Part shown: in pieces, positions 9,206-16,272 of the stretch | How the letters are laid out: each line of letters begins with the position of its first letter | Position numbering within the stretch: position 1 is the stretch's first letter | Assembly: GCF_900094575.1 (NCBI RefSeq) | Contig: NZ_FMAE01000001.1 | Location: 434,001-498,000, forward strand | Length of the DNA stretch: 64,000 nt | Direction of reading: 5' to 3' | Origin: Bradyrhizobium yuanmingense | GTDB lineage: Bacteria; Pseudomonadota; Alphaproteobacteria; Rhizobiales; Xanthobacteraceae | Notes under the pieces: generated by a model | What the model was told of the DNA's origin: nothing | What the model saw: the letters and a program-made list of their open reading frames with translations, nothing else | Databases searched by the model: none | Program-made: the position numbers and the translations under genes

Positions 9206-9520
9206 TTCGACGGCTTGACCGGCCCGGCGGTCGTCCTTTTCGCAGCCTCTTGCAGCCAGCGCGGTCGACAGCTCTGGCGGGTACGTGCGGTCGCCAAGCG
9301 CGAGCACCGCTCCATCGTCAACCGCACGCGATCCCGACTGGTCTCGCATGGTCGGTGCCGCCAGCTGGTCTGGTATCAATTGGGTCCTGGCCCCCTCGAA
9401 TGCCGGCCAGGCCCGCCTCCCACCCAGCAACAGCCTTGGAGCTCAGTCCAGCTGCGACATTTGAACGCAACTAAGAATGAGTCGCAAGAATTGCATCGAC
9501 GGCGATTGCGTGAAATCTTT
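9206..9520. other. Non-coding stretch without recognised content
   Basis: About 315 bases between the unrecognised membrane-anchored protein and the Fur-like box. No reading frame here has a plausible start and codon pattern, and no long hairpin or repeat family copy is visible. Confidence 0.5.
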
Positions 9521-9541
9521 TGCGAATGACTTGCATTTGCA
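9521..9541 (+). promoter_or_regulatory. Fur/Mur-like operator candidate upstream of barrel protein
   Basis: The 21-base element reads TGCGAATG, five bases, CATTTGCA. The two 8-base arms are inverted repeats with a single mismatch. This resembles the TGCAAAT/ATTTGCA form of Fur-family sites known from Gram-negative bacteria. It lies 66 bases before the preferred start codon of an outer-membrane barrel gene, an appropriate promoter position. Metal control of that gene is inferred, not shown. Confidence 0.5.
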
Positions 9542-9558
9542 GGGGTCGGCGTATGTGC

Positions 9559-9589
9559 CCGAGACCTTCCGCCAATCAGCGGGTCTCGG
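9559..9589 (+). promoter_or_regulatory. 5' leader hairpin before barrel gene
   Basis: Perfect 8-base arms CCGAGACC (9559-9566) and GGTCTCGG (9582-9589) enclose a 15-base loop immediately before the Shine-Dalgarno sequence GAGGTGA (9594-9600). In RNA this stem ends 4 bases upstream of the ribosome site, where it could affect translation or mRNA stability. Confidence 0.5.
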
Positions 9590-9607
9590 CTTAGAGGTGA
9601 CTTGTTC

Positions 9608-10552
9608 GTGTCTGGAATATTGAGCTTCCCGCGCGCCCTAGCGGCGGCAACGATCGTGGCCAGTCAGCTGGCGAGCTGCACCTTGGCCATCGCCGACGAC
9701 AAGCGGGGACGCACATCTGGTACGCCTCCCGCCCCCGCGCAGAACCTGTCGTCGGCTCATTCGGACATCGACACCGAGCACATCTTCGGTTTCAGCATGG
9801 GCTCCGACATCGGCAAGCCCGGCGAAATGGAGATCGAGTTCGAGAATGTCGGCGCATTCGGCAAGCGCTCCGGCACTTACGCAGCCTGGGCCAATCTCAA
9901 TCAGGTCAAATACACGGTCTCGGACAACTTCCGGATAGCACCCGGATTCGCACTGACCGGACATCACATCAATGGCGTTCCGGGACTTGCCGATCATCGC
10001 GACCTCGCTTTCGGCGGGGTGGCGCTCGAACTGCGCTACAAGCTGCTCGATCGTGCCGTCGCGCCCTTTGGGCTGACTCTCCATGCGCAGCCCGGCTGGA
10101 GCCGGATCGACGACGGCAGCGGCATGCACATCGCGCAATATGGCGCAGAATTTGCCGCCCTGTTCGATCGCGAGCTGGTCAAGGACAGGCTGTTCGCCGC
10201 CTTCAACGTCTGGTACGGGACCGGCGGAACCCGCGAGACCCTAACCAATCTTTGGCGACACGATTCCGAGATGCAGCTCCAGGCCGCGATCTCGTACGCA
10301 GTGCATCCCGACCTCGTGCTCGGCCTCGGCGTACGCTACGCGCGGGCCTATGACGGCGGCGGCCTCGACCGCTTTTTGGGAGACGCAGTCTTTGCTGGCC
10401 CAACCTTCTCCTACAACATCTCGAAGGAGGTCGGCATCTCCGGCACCTGGCAGATGCAGGTTGCCGGCCAGGCGATCGGCGACGTTCGCAGCCTCAACCT
10501 CGATCAGTTCGAGCGGCACCAAGCGCTGTTGCGGCTCAACCTGCATTTCTGA
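9608..10552 (+). CDS. Outer-membrane beta-barrel protein, unknown function
   Basis: Secreted protein of 314 residues. The first 28 or so residues form a signal peptide (ALAAATIVASQLASCTLAIA). LASC could be a lipobox, while AIA-DD would suit signal peptidase I, so lipid modification is undecided. The remainder has alternating amphipathic strands rich in aromatic and Gly residues and ends in LRLNLHF, the terminal Phe typical of outer-membrane barrels. GTG at 9608 is chosen over TTG at 9602 because GAGGTGA ends 7 bases before it. The upstream Fur-like box suggests metal-responsive expression. It ends 15 bases from a convergent LysR gene. Confidence 0.65.
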   Translation: MSGILSFPRALAAATIVASQLASCTLAIADDKRGRTSGTPPAPAQNLSSAHSDIDTEHIFGFSMGSDIGKPGEMEIEFENVGAFGKRSGTYAAWANLNQVKYTVSDNFRIAPGFALTGHHINGVPGLADHRDLAFGGVALELRYKLLDRAVAPFGLTLHAQPGWSRIDDGSGMHIAQYGAEFAALFDRELVKDRLFAAFNVWYGTGGTRETLTNLWRHDSEMQLQAAISYAVHPDLVLGLGVRYARAYDGGGLDRFLGDAVFAGPTFSYNISKEVGISGTWQMQVAGQAIGDVRSLNLDQFERHQALLRLNLHF

Positions 10553-10567
10553 TGTGCGGGCCCGCAG

Positions 10568-11500
10568 TTACGCCCGCGGCCTCCGCGGCGCAACCTTTCC
10601 GGGACTGTCGGCCAAGCGCGCCCTCAGGCGCGGCCCTGCGAAGTCGAGAAACGCTCGCAGCTTCGCCGGCATGAAGCGGTTGGGCGAGTAGACGAAGCTG
10701 ACCGGCTGCGGCGGCGGTTGAAAGTCCTGCAGGACCGCAACGAGCTCTCCAGACCTCAGCGCATCCGACGCCAGATAGGAGAACACGACGGTGATCCCGA
10801 TGCCTGCGCGCGCGGCATCGATGGCCGATTCCAGATTGCTTGCAATGAAGCGCGACCGCACCGGCACTGCATACTCGGTCTGCCCTCGTTTGAATCTCCA
10901 CGTGCCCGGCGATTGAAGCGGAGGATAGCTGATGCAGTCGTGGGCGGAGACATCATCGGGAGCCTTCGGCGTTCCCCGCAGCTTCAGATAGGACGGGCTG
11001 GCGCAGGCGACGCGGTGAATTTCCCCCACGCGCACGGCGATCAGGCCGCTGTCGGCGAGATCGCCGACACGAAGCGCGACGTCAATGTTCTCGTCCAGAA
11101 GGTTAAGCGTCCGGTCCTGCAAGATGAGCTGAACATCCACCTCCGGAAATGCCGCAAGAAACTCGGCAAGGATCGGCTGCAAGCATAGCCGACCGAGCGC
11201 GACCAGCGTCGTGATGCTGAGATCGCCACGCGGCGTGGTGTATTCGCCGGAGGCAACGCGCTCGGCTTCGGTGAGGTCGGCGAGAATTCGCTTGGCCGCG
11301 GCGATGTAGGAGCGACCGGCGTCCGTTGGGACGAGCGCGCGGCTCGAGCGATGAAACAGCTTGGTCTGGAGGTGCTCCTCGAGCTCCGAAACCTTCCGGC
11401 TCACCGTTGCCAACGGCATTTTTTGACGGCGCGCGGCGGCAGACAGGCTGCCCGCCTCCGCCACCGCCAGGACCACCGACATGCTTTCGAGACGATCCAT
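10568..11500 (-). CDS. LysR family transcriptional regulator
   Basis: Regulator of 310 residues with an N-terminal winged HTH (SMSVVLAVAEAGSLSAAARR, then LATVSRKVSELEEHL) and a periplasmic-binding-like effector domain from about residue 90 (GDLSITTLVALGRLCLQPIL). It resembles the CrgA/AphB-like subgroup found beside oxidoreductases. ATG at 11500 is used because the open frame above it lacks a start near the HTH and crosses the divergent promoter. It is transcribed away from an SDR gene with 105 bases between them, the usual layout for a LysR protein controlling its divergent neighbour and itself. Confidence 0.88.
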   Translation of the reverse strand: MDRLESMSVVLAVAEAGSLSAAARRQKMPLATVSRKVSELEEHLQTKLFHRSSRALVPTDAGRSYIAAAKRILADLTEAERVASGEYTTPRGDLSITTLVALGRLCLQPILAEFLAAFPEVDVQLILQDRTLNLLDENIDVALRVGDLADSGLIAVRVGEIHRVACASPSYLKLRGTPKAPDDVSAHDCISYPPLQSPGTWRFKRGQTEYAVPVRSRFIASNLESAIDAARAGIGITVVFSYLASDALRSGELVAVLQDFQPPPQPVSFVYSPNRFMPAKLRAFLDFAGPRLRARLADSPGKVAPRRPRA

Positions 11501-11506
11501 GGGACA

Positions 11507-11566
11507 CTTCCATATTCTGGAAGGAAAGATCCCGATTTTGCCAGATACCCACCATTTCCGGAAGTG
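11507..11566. promoter_or_regulatory. LysR-type dyad sites in divergent promoter
   Basis: Two dyads lie between the divergent LysR and SDR genes. The first, CTTCCATATTCTGGAAG (11507-11523), has perfect 6-base arms and contains the T-N11-A pattern of LysR sites; it starts 7 bases before the LysR ATG, so binding could repress lysR itself. The second, CATTTCCGGAAGTG (11553-11566), has the same TTCC/GGAA core with one mismatch. Their assignment to this regulator is inferred from position. Confidence 0.5.
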
Positions 11567-11605
11567 CCTATTCCTCTCCGCACCCAATCCGAAGGAGAGA
11601 CGAAA

Positions 11606-12418
11606 ATGACCCAGACCAGAACAGGCACTGCCCTCATCACCGGAGCTTCGACCGGAATCGGCGCGATCTACGCCGATCGCCTGGCGAAGCGCGGCCACGA
11701 CCTCATCCTCGTTGCGCGCAACAGGCAGCGGCTCGCATCGCTCGCGCGCAGGCTCGGCAACGAAACTGGCCGCAAGGTGGAAACGGTGGAAGCCGATCTC
11801 ACATCCCCTGCCGACCTCCGCCGCGTCGAGCAACTCATCAGAACCAACGGCGACATTTCGGTGCTGGTCAACAACGCCGGCGTCGGCGCCTCGGCCCCGC
11901 TGATCGATTCCGACATCGACAAGATGGAAGACATGATCCGTCTCAACGTCGGTGCACTGACGCGCCTGACCTACGCAGCGGTGCCCGGATTCATCGCCCG
12001 CGGCCACGGCACGATCATCAACATCGCTTCCATCGTCGCGATCGCGCCGGAGCTGCTCAACGGCGTCTACGGCGGCTCGAAAGCTTTCGTGCTCGCATTC
12101 ACCCAGTCACTCGTTCACGAGCTCGCCGGGAAGGGCATCCGCATTCAGGCCGTGCTGCCGGGCGCCACTGCGACGGAGTTTTGGGACATCGCGGGCACGC
12201 CGGTTCACCAGCTTCCGGCAGAGATCGTCATGTCGGCCGACGACCTGGTCGACGCCGCTCTCGCCGGTCTCGATCTCGGCGAAATCGTGACGATCCCGGC
12301 GCTGGCCGACAAGTCGGAGTGGGATCGCCACGAGAGCGCGCGGCTTGCCATGACGAACAAGCTCTCGAGCACCATTCCCGCCCCCCGCTACAACCTGCAC
12401 ACGCACGTGAATGCGTGA
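11606..12418 (+). CDS. Short-chain dehydrogenase/reductase (SDR)
   Basis: NAD(P)-dependent oxidoreductase of 270 residues. Classical SDR motifs are present: the cofactor loop TALITGASTGIGAIYADRLA (TGxxxGxG), NNAG at about residue 92, the catalytic Ser in NIASIVAIAP, and YGGSKAF with the catalytic Tyr and Lys (YxxxK). Arg in the second strand (ILVARNRQRL) favours NADP(H). The start follows a strong GAAGGAGAG site. The gene opens a same-strand group with a DUF417 membrane protein, an AhpD-like protein and a cupin, suggesting a shared stress or detoxification role. The substrate is unknown. Confidence 0.88.
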   Translation: MTQTRTGTALITGASTGIGAIYADRLAKRGHDLILVARNRQRLASLARRLGNETGRKVETVEADLTSPADLRRVEQLIRTNGDISVLVNNAGVGASAPLIDSDIDKMEDMIRLNVGALTRLTYAAVPGFIARGHGTIINIASIVAIAPELLNGVYGGSKAFVLAFTQSLVHELAGKGIRIQAVLPGATATEFWDIAGTPVHQLPAEIVMSADDLVDAALAGLDLGEIVTIPALADKSEWDRHESARLAMTNKLSSTIPAPRYNLHTHVNA

Positions 12419-12448
12419 GCGAACAACCGGCATCAAACGGAGATCACC

Positions 12449-12982
12449 ATGTCACGCATCATCAGCCAATCGTCCACCTTATCCGTCGCCCTGCGCCGCA
12501 CGATCAGTTGGCGCGAACAGTCTGAACGCCTGCTCGCTTACGCCGAACCGATCAGCCGGATCGGTCTCTACGCCTCGCTCGCAATCATTTACGCCTGGTT
12601 CGGCGGGATGAAATTCACCGACTACGAAGCACAGGGACTGGTGCCCCTGGTCGAGAACAGCCCGCTGCTGCGGTGGTTCTACACGCTGTTCTCGGTGCGC
12701 GGCTTCTCGAACTTTCTCGGCTTCGTCGAACTCAGCATCGGGGTTCTGATCGCGCTCCGCCTGTCCAGTCCGATCTACTCCGCGGCCGGCGGCCTGTTGT
12801 CGGCCGGGCTGTTCGTCACCACGCTGAGCTTCATGATCTCGACGCCCGGCGTCGTCGTGCCGGAGCTCGGGGCCCCCGCGATCACGGTCGCTCCGGGACA
12901 GTTCCTGCTGAAGGACGTCGGCCTGCTCGCCGCTTCCTTCTGGGTGTTCACGGACTCGCTGAAGGCCGTCATCCGCAGGTGA
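12449..12982 (+). CDS. DUF417 (YkgB/RclC-like) inner-membrane protein
   Basis: Integral membrane protein of 177 residues with four predicted helices: around residues 37-55 (IGLYASLAIIYAWFGGMKF), 83-103, 108-135 and 148-170. The motif WFGGMKFTDYEAQGLVPLVENSP matches my memory of the DUF417 family, whose E. coli member RclC belongs to a reactive-chlorine resistance operon. It begins 30 bases after the SDR gene and is followed by an AhpD-like gene. Its biochemical role is not known; the neighbours point to oxidative or electrophile stress. Confidence 0.75.
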   Translation: MSRIISQSSTLSVALRRTISWREQSERLLAYAEPISRIGLYASLAIIYAWFGGMKFTDYEAQGLVPLVENSPLLRWFYTLFSVRGFSNFLGFVELSIGVLIALRLSSPIYSAAGGLLSAGLFVTTLSFMISTPGVVVPELGAPAITVAPGQFLLKDVGLLAASFWVFTDSLKAVIRR

Positions 12983-13144
12983 GAGCTCACACCACAGCGC
13001 AATAACCGAAATCGAAAAAGAGTCCCGCCCTGAAAATACGATTCAACCTCGCGGGGCTCGCGCTGCTCGCAGTGTTCGTCGTCGACAGCAGCGAGAAGGA
13101 TCTGACCACTGCCGTCCGGCAGAATCACCGTCAAGGAGAGAAAC

Positions 13145-13597
13145 ATGAGTAAGCGTCTCGACTACAACCAGATCGCGCCGGCAGGCATCAAGGCGCTCGG
13201 CGGCGTCTACGGGTACGTCCTGCAGAGCCGGCTTTCCGCCACGCTGATCGAGCTGGTTTATCTGCGGATCTCTCAGATCAACAATTGCGCCTACTGCCTG
13301 GACATGCACACCCGCGACCTGCTCAACAAGGGAGAAAAGGTCGAGAAGATCGCGCTGCTGCAGGCATGGCGCGAGGCCGGAAATCTCTTCGACGAACGCG
13401 AACGGGCTGCCCTGGCCTGGGCGGAAACGGTGACGCGGGTCGCCGAGACCGGCGTGCCCGACGAGGCATACCAGGCCGCACGCGCTGTGTTCGAAGAACG
13501 TGAGCTCGTGGACCTCACGATCGCGATCAGCCTGATGAACGCCTACAACCGCATGGCCATCAGCTTTCGCGCAATGCCGGCGGCTGCCGCCGGCTGA
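13145..13597 (+). CDS. Carboxymuconolactone decarboxylase/AhpD-like family protein
   Basis: Helical protein of 150 residues of the AhpD-like superfamily. The redox motif NNCAYCLDMHTRDL near residues 47-60 has CxxC plus the downstream His found in alkylhydroperoxidase D proteins, so a thiol peroxidase-type activity is more likely than decarboxylation. The start has a strong AAGGAGAG ribosome site. Its position between a DUF417 protein and a secreted cupin supports a peroxide or electrophile stress role. Partner reductases are not encoded nearby. Confidence 0.85.
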   Translation: MSKRLDYNQIAPAGIKALGGVYGYVLQSRLSATLIELVYLRISQINNCAYCLDMHTRDLLNKGEKVEKIALLQAWREAGNLFDERERAALAWAETVTRVAETGVPDEAYQAARAVFEERELVDLTIAISLMNAYNRMAISFRAMPAAAAG

Positions 13598-13641
13598 TGC
13601 GCTCACCGACAACATCCTGCACAATCCGAAAGGACATTCAC

Positions 13642-14052
13642 ATGACGAAACGTGGAACCGTGGTTGCGGCGGCGCTGATCGCCGCAATCAGCCTGGCTTC
13701 ACTCTCGGCACGATCCGAAGAGCCACGACTGGGCGACATCAAGCGCACACATCTCATGAAGGAAGCGCTGAGTGCGCCCGGGCGCGAGGTCATCCAGGTT
13801 CGCGTCGACTTTCCTCCGGGCGTCGTTGCCGTCAGGCACAGTCACCCGGGCGAAGAGCTCGTCTATCTGATCGAAGGCGAGCTGGAATATCGGCTCGACG
13901 GCAGGCCGCCCGTCATCCTGAAAGCCGGGGACGTGCTGCTCATTCCTCACGGAGTGCATCACGCCGTGAAGAATGTCGGCAGCGGCAACGCCGCGGAGCT
14001 TGCGACCTACATTGTCGAGACCGGCAAGCCGCTGTTGACGCTCGGCCGGTGA
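13642..14052 (+). CDS. Secreted cupin-domain protein
   Basis: Protein of 136 residues with a cleavable signal peptide (about residues 1-25, ending near LSARS-EE) and one cupin barrel. Cupin motif 1 appears as VAVRHSHPGEELVYLIEGELEY (HxH with downstream Glu) and motif 2 as LIPHGVHHAVKN; together they would bind one metal ion. It probably acts in the periplasm. The ATG at 13642 is preferred to an upstream one at 13597 because the signal peptide then starts at the N-terminus and AAAGGACA precedes it. It ends 7 bases from the convergent uronate dehydrogenase gene and closes the SDR-DUF417-AhpD group. Confidence 0.82.
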   Translation: MTKRGTVVAAALIAAISLASLSARSEEPRLGDIKRTHLMKEALSAPGREVIQVRVDFPPGVVAVRHSHPGEELVYLIEGELEYRLDGRPPVILKAGDVLLIPHGVHHAVKNVGSGNAAELATYIVETGKPLLTLGR

Positions 14053-14059
14053 ACGATCT

Positions 14060-14884
14060 CTACCGCTTATTCCAGTCGATCACACGATCCGGATCAGCGT
14101 CGAACTCCATGCTGCAGAACGTGCCGCCCTGGAAATAATCGCCGACCGGATCCGGCTTCAGCTTGGCCTGCTCGGCCATGGCGTGGTCGCGGAACTCTTC
14201 GGCGCGGCCGGTGGGGCGATAGCCGAATTCGTAGGCGCGGTGGTTGTCCCACCAGGCGCGCTCGTTGAAGGAGGCGCCGTAGAAGATCTCGAAATGGATG
14301 TCGGGATGCTCGAGCCCGATGCGGCAGAGCTGCACGAGATCGTCCGGCTTGAGCCAGATCGAGAGCCGGCGCTTGTCGAGCGGCATGTCGCCGAAATTGC
14401 CGATGCGAAGGCAAGTCACCTTCATCCCGTGCTTGTCGGCGTAGAGCGCGCCGACGGCCTCGCCGAACACCTTGCTGACGCCATAGCGGCCGTCGGGGCG
14501 CGGGGTGACGTCGGTGCCGATCTTGTGATGGCGCGGATAGAAGCCGACGGCGTGGTTCGACGAGGCGAACACCACGCGCTTGACGCCCTTGCGGTAGGCG
14601 GCCTCGAACAGATTGTAGCCGCCGATGATGTTGGCCTGGAGGATCTGATCCCAGGTGCCTTCGACCGAATAGCCGCCGAAATGCAGGATGCCGTCGACGC
14701 CCTCACAGATCGCCTCGCATTGCGCGAGATCGGCAAGGTCCGCGGCCTTAAATTTTTCATCGGGGCCGAGATCAGCCGGTGGCTTGATATCGGACAGTAG
14801 GAGATCCGGGTAGATCGGCGGCAACAGCTTCCGCAGGCTCGTGCCGATTCCGCCCGAAGCTCCCGTCATCAAAATACGCGGCAT
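14060..14884 (-). CDS. udh: Uronate dehydrogenase-like NAD-dependent epimerase/dehydratase family protein
   Basis: Extended-SDR protein of 274 residues. The NAD loop is ILMTGASGGIGTSLR, followed by DLADLAQCEAICEGVDGILHFGG, and the catalytic region has VFASSNHAVGFYPR and YGVSKVFGEAVGALYADKHG (YxxxK). The SSNH and YGVSK contexts and the WWDN segment match bacterial uronate dehydrogenases, which oxidise D-galacturonate or D-glucuronate to aldaro-lactones using NAD+. A gluconolactonase-family gene is divergent 90 bases away and could open such lactones, which supports the assignment. Substrate range is not readable from sequence. Confidence 0.75.
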   Translation of the reverse strand: MPRILMTGASGGIGTSLRKLLPPIYPDLLLSDIKPPADLGPDEKFKAADLADLAQCEAICEGVDGILHFGGYSVEGTWDQILQANIIGGYNLFEAAYRKGVKRVVFASSNHAVGFYPRHHKIGTDVTPRPDGRYGVSKVFGEAVGALYADKHGMKVTCLRIGNFGDMPLDKRRLSIWLKPDDLVQLCRIGLEHPDIHFEIFYGASFNERAWWDNHRAYEFGYRPTGRAEEFRDHAMAEQAKLKPDPVGDYFQGGTFCSMEFDADPDRVIDWNKR

Positions 14885-14974
14885 GTCGTCCCTCGCCGTT
14901 GGTGACCGAATTTGCGATCACGTGTCTCTAATGATAGCAGGATTGTCCAGAGGGAACGAAACGAGAGAACCGGC

Positions 14975-15952
14975 ATGAATGAGGCATCGTCCCACACGGA
15001 GGAACGGCCTGGTTGGCGGCCGGCGACCTATTATCCCGATCCCGCGATCAAAGCGCTCGATCCCCGCTTCGAAAAATACTGGCTGAAACTGTCGGCGGTG
15101 GAGCGGCTGGCGACCGGCCTGCGCTGGGCCGAGGGGCCGGTGTGGTTCGGCGACGGACGTTATCTGCTGTGCAGCGACATCCCGAACCAGCGCATCCTCA
15201 AGTGGGAGGAAGAGACCGGTGCGGTCAGCGTGTTCCGCAAGCCCTCGAATTTTGCCAACGGCAACACGCGAGACCGGCAGGGCCGGCTGATCACCTGCGA
15301 GCACGGCGGCCGGCGCGTGGTGCGCACCGAGTATGACGGCAGCATCACCGTGCTGATCGATCAATTCAACGGCAAGCGGTTGAACTCGCCGAACGATGTC
15401 GTCGTTAAATCGGACGGCTCGATCTGGTTCACCGATCCGACCTTCGGCCTGCTCGGCAATTACGAGGGCTACAAGGCCGAGCCCGAGATCGATCCGAACG
15501 TCTATCGACTCGATCCCGCGACCGGCAAGGCGACGATCGTCGCCGAGGGTGTGCTCGGGCCGAACGGGCTGTGCTTCTCGCCGGACGAGAAGATCCTCTA
15601 TGTCGTGGAATCGCGGGGCGTTCCGAACCGAAAGATCCTCGCCTATGACGTCTCGCCCGAGGGCACCACGATCTCGAACAAGCGTATCCATATCGATGCC
15701 GGGCCGGGCACGCCCGACGGCATGCGCTGCGACATCGACGGCAATCTCTGGTGCGGCTGGGGCATGGGCGATCCCGAGCTCGACGGCGTCGTGGTGTTTG
15801 CGCCCGACGGCGTCCTGATCGGCCGCATCGCCCTGCCCGAGCGCTGCGCCAACGTCTGCTTCGGCGGCGTCAAGCGCAACCGCCTGTTCATGGCCGCGAG
15901 CCAGTCGATCTACGCGCTTTACGTGAACACGCAAGGTGCTGTGGGGGGATAG
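14975..15952 (+). CDS. SMP-30/gluconolactonase/LRE family lactonase
   Basis: Six-bladed beta-propeller hydrolase of 325 residues. Typical motifs are RWAEGPVWFGDGRYLLCSDI near residue 48 (metal-binding Glu), LNSPNDVVVKSDGSIWFTDP near residue 135 (Asn ligand), GPNGLCFSPDEKILYV near residue 190, and TPDGMRCDIDGNLW near residue 240 (Asp ligand). These are the divalent-metal ligands of the SMP-30 fold. No signal peptide is seen, so it is cytosolic. The ATG at 14975 follows AACGAGAGA. Its divergent partner is a uronate dehydrogenase-like gene, so a role opening sugar lactones is plausible. Confidence 0.82.
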   Translation: MNEASSHTEERPGWRPATYYPDPAIKALDPRFEKYWLKLSAVERLATGLRWAEGPVWFGDGRYLLCSDIPNQRILKWEEETGAVSVFRKPSNFANGNTRDRQGRLITCEHGGRRVVRTEYDGSITVLIDQFNGKRLNSPNDVVVKSDGSIWFTDPTFGLLGNYEGYKAEPEIDPNVYRLDPATGKATIVAEGVLGPNGLCFSPDEKILYVVESRGVPNRKILAYDVSPEGTTISNKRIHIDAGPGTPDGMRCDIDGNLWCGWGMGDPELDGVVVFAPDGVLIGRIALPERCANVCFGGVKRNRLFMAASQSIYALYVNTQGAVGG

Positions 15953-15970
15953 ACGCGCCGCGAGCACGGT

Positions 15971-16069
15971 CTCGTAGGGTGGGCAAAGCGAAGCGTGCTC
16001 ACCATCTCTCGTTCGTCGCGCGATGGTGGGCACGTCGCGCAAAGAGCGCGCCTTTGCCCACCCTACGAG
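15971..16069. repeat. Intergenic inverted repeat, family D (GTAGGGTGGGCAAAG type)
   Basis: Perfect 17-base arms, CTCGTAGGGTGGGCAAA at the left and its complement ending at 16069, with internal complementary segments (CACCATC/GATGGTG and GCGCAAAGAGCGCG). A related element with a different inner sequence is at 26226-26342. It lies between the lactonase gene and a family B repeat. Confidence 0.9.
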
Positions 16070-16100
16070 ATCTTTCCTCGGAATGCGAAACTCTCTGGCG

Positions 16101-16207
16101 CATTCCGGGGCGCGCCTGTTCGGCGCGAACCCGGAATCCATTGTGCGACGGAGTTTGTGGAGGAATGGATTCCGGGCTCGTCGCTTCGCGACGCCCCGGA
16201 ATGACAG
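16101..16207. repeat. Intergenic inverted repeat, family B
   Basis: Ends read CATTCCGGGGCGCGCC and CGCCCCGGAATGACAG, with internal GGAATCCATT and AATGGATTCC blocks as in the copy at 954-1058. Only 31 bases separate it from the family D element upstream, so two unrelated repeat families are stacked in one gap of about 320 bases between the lactonase and aldehyde dehydrogenase genes. Confidence 0.9.
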
Positions 16208-16216
16208 GACAGCGCT

Positions 16217-16249
16217 AAAAAACGCCGGAGGGGTTGCCCGCTCCGGCGC
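16217..16249 (-). terminator. Rho-independent terminator of aldehyde dehydrogenase gene
   Basis: Read on the minus strand, an 8-base GC-rich stem (CGCCGGAG pairing with CTCCGGCG, loop of 10) is followed directly by six T residues. It begins 24 bases after the aldehyde dehydrogenase stop codon and has the classical intrinsic terminator form. Confidence 0.85.
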
Positions 16250-16272
16250 TTCGTTTGTTCAGACGGAAGAAC

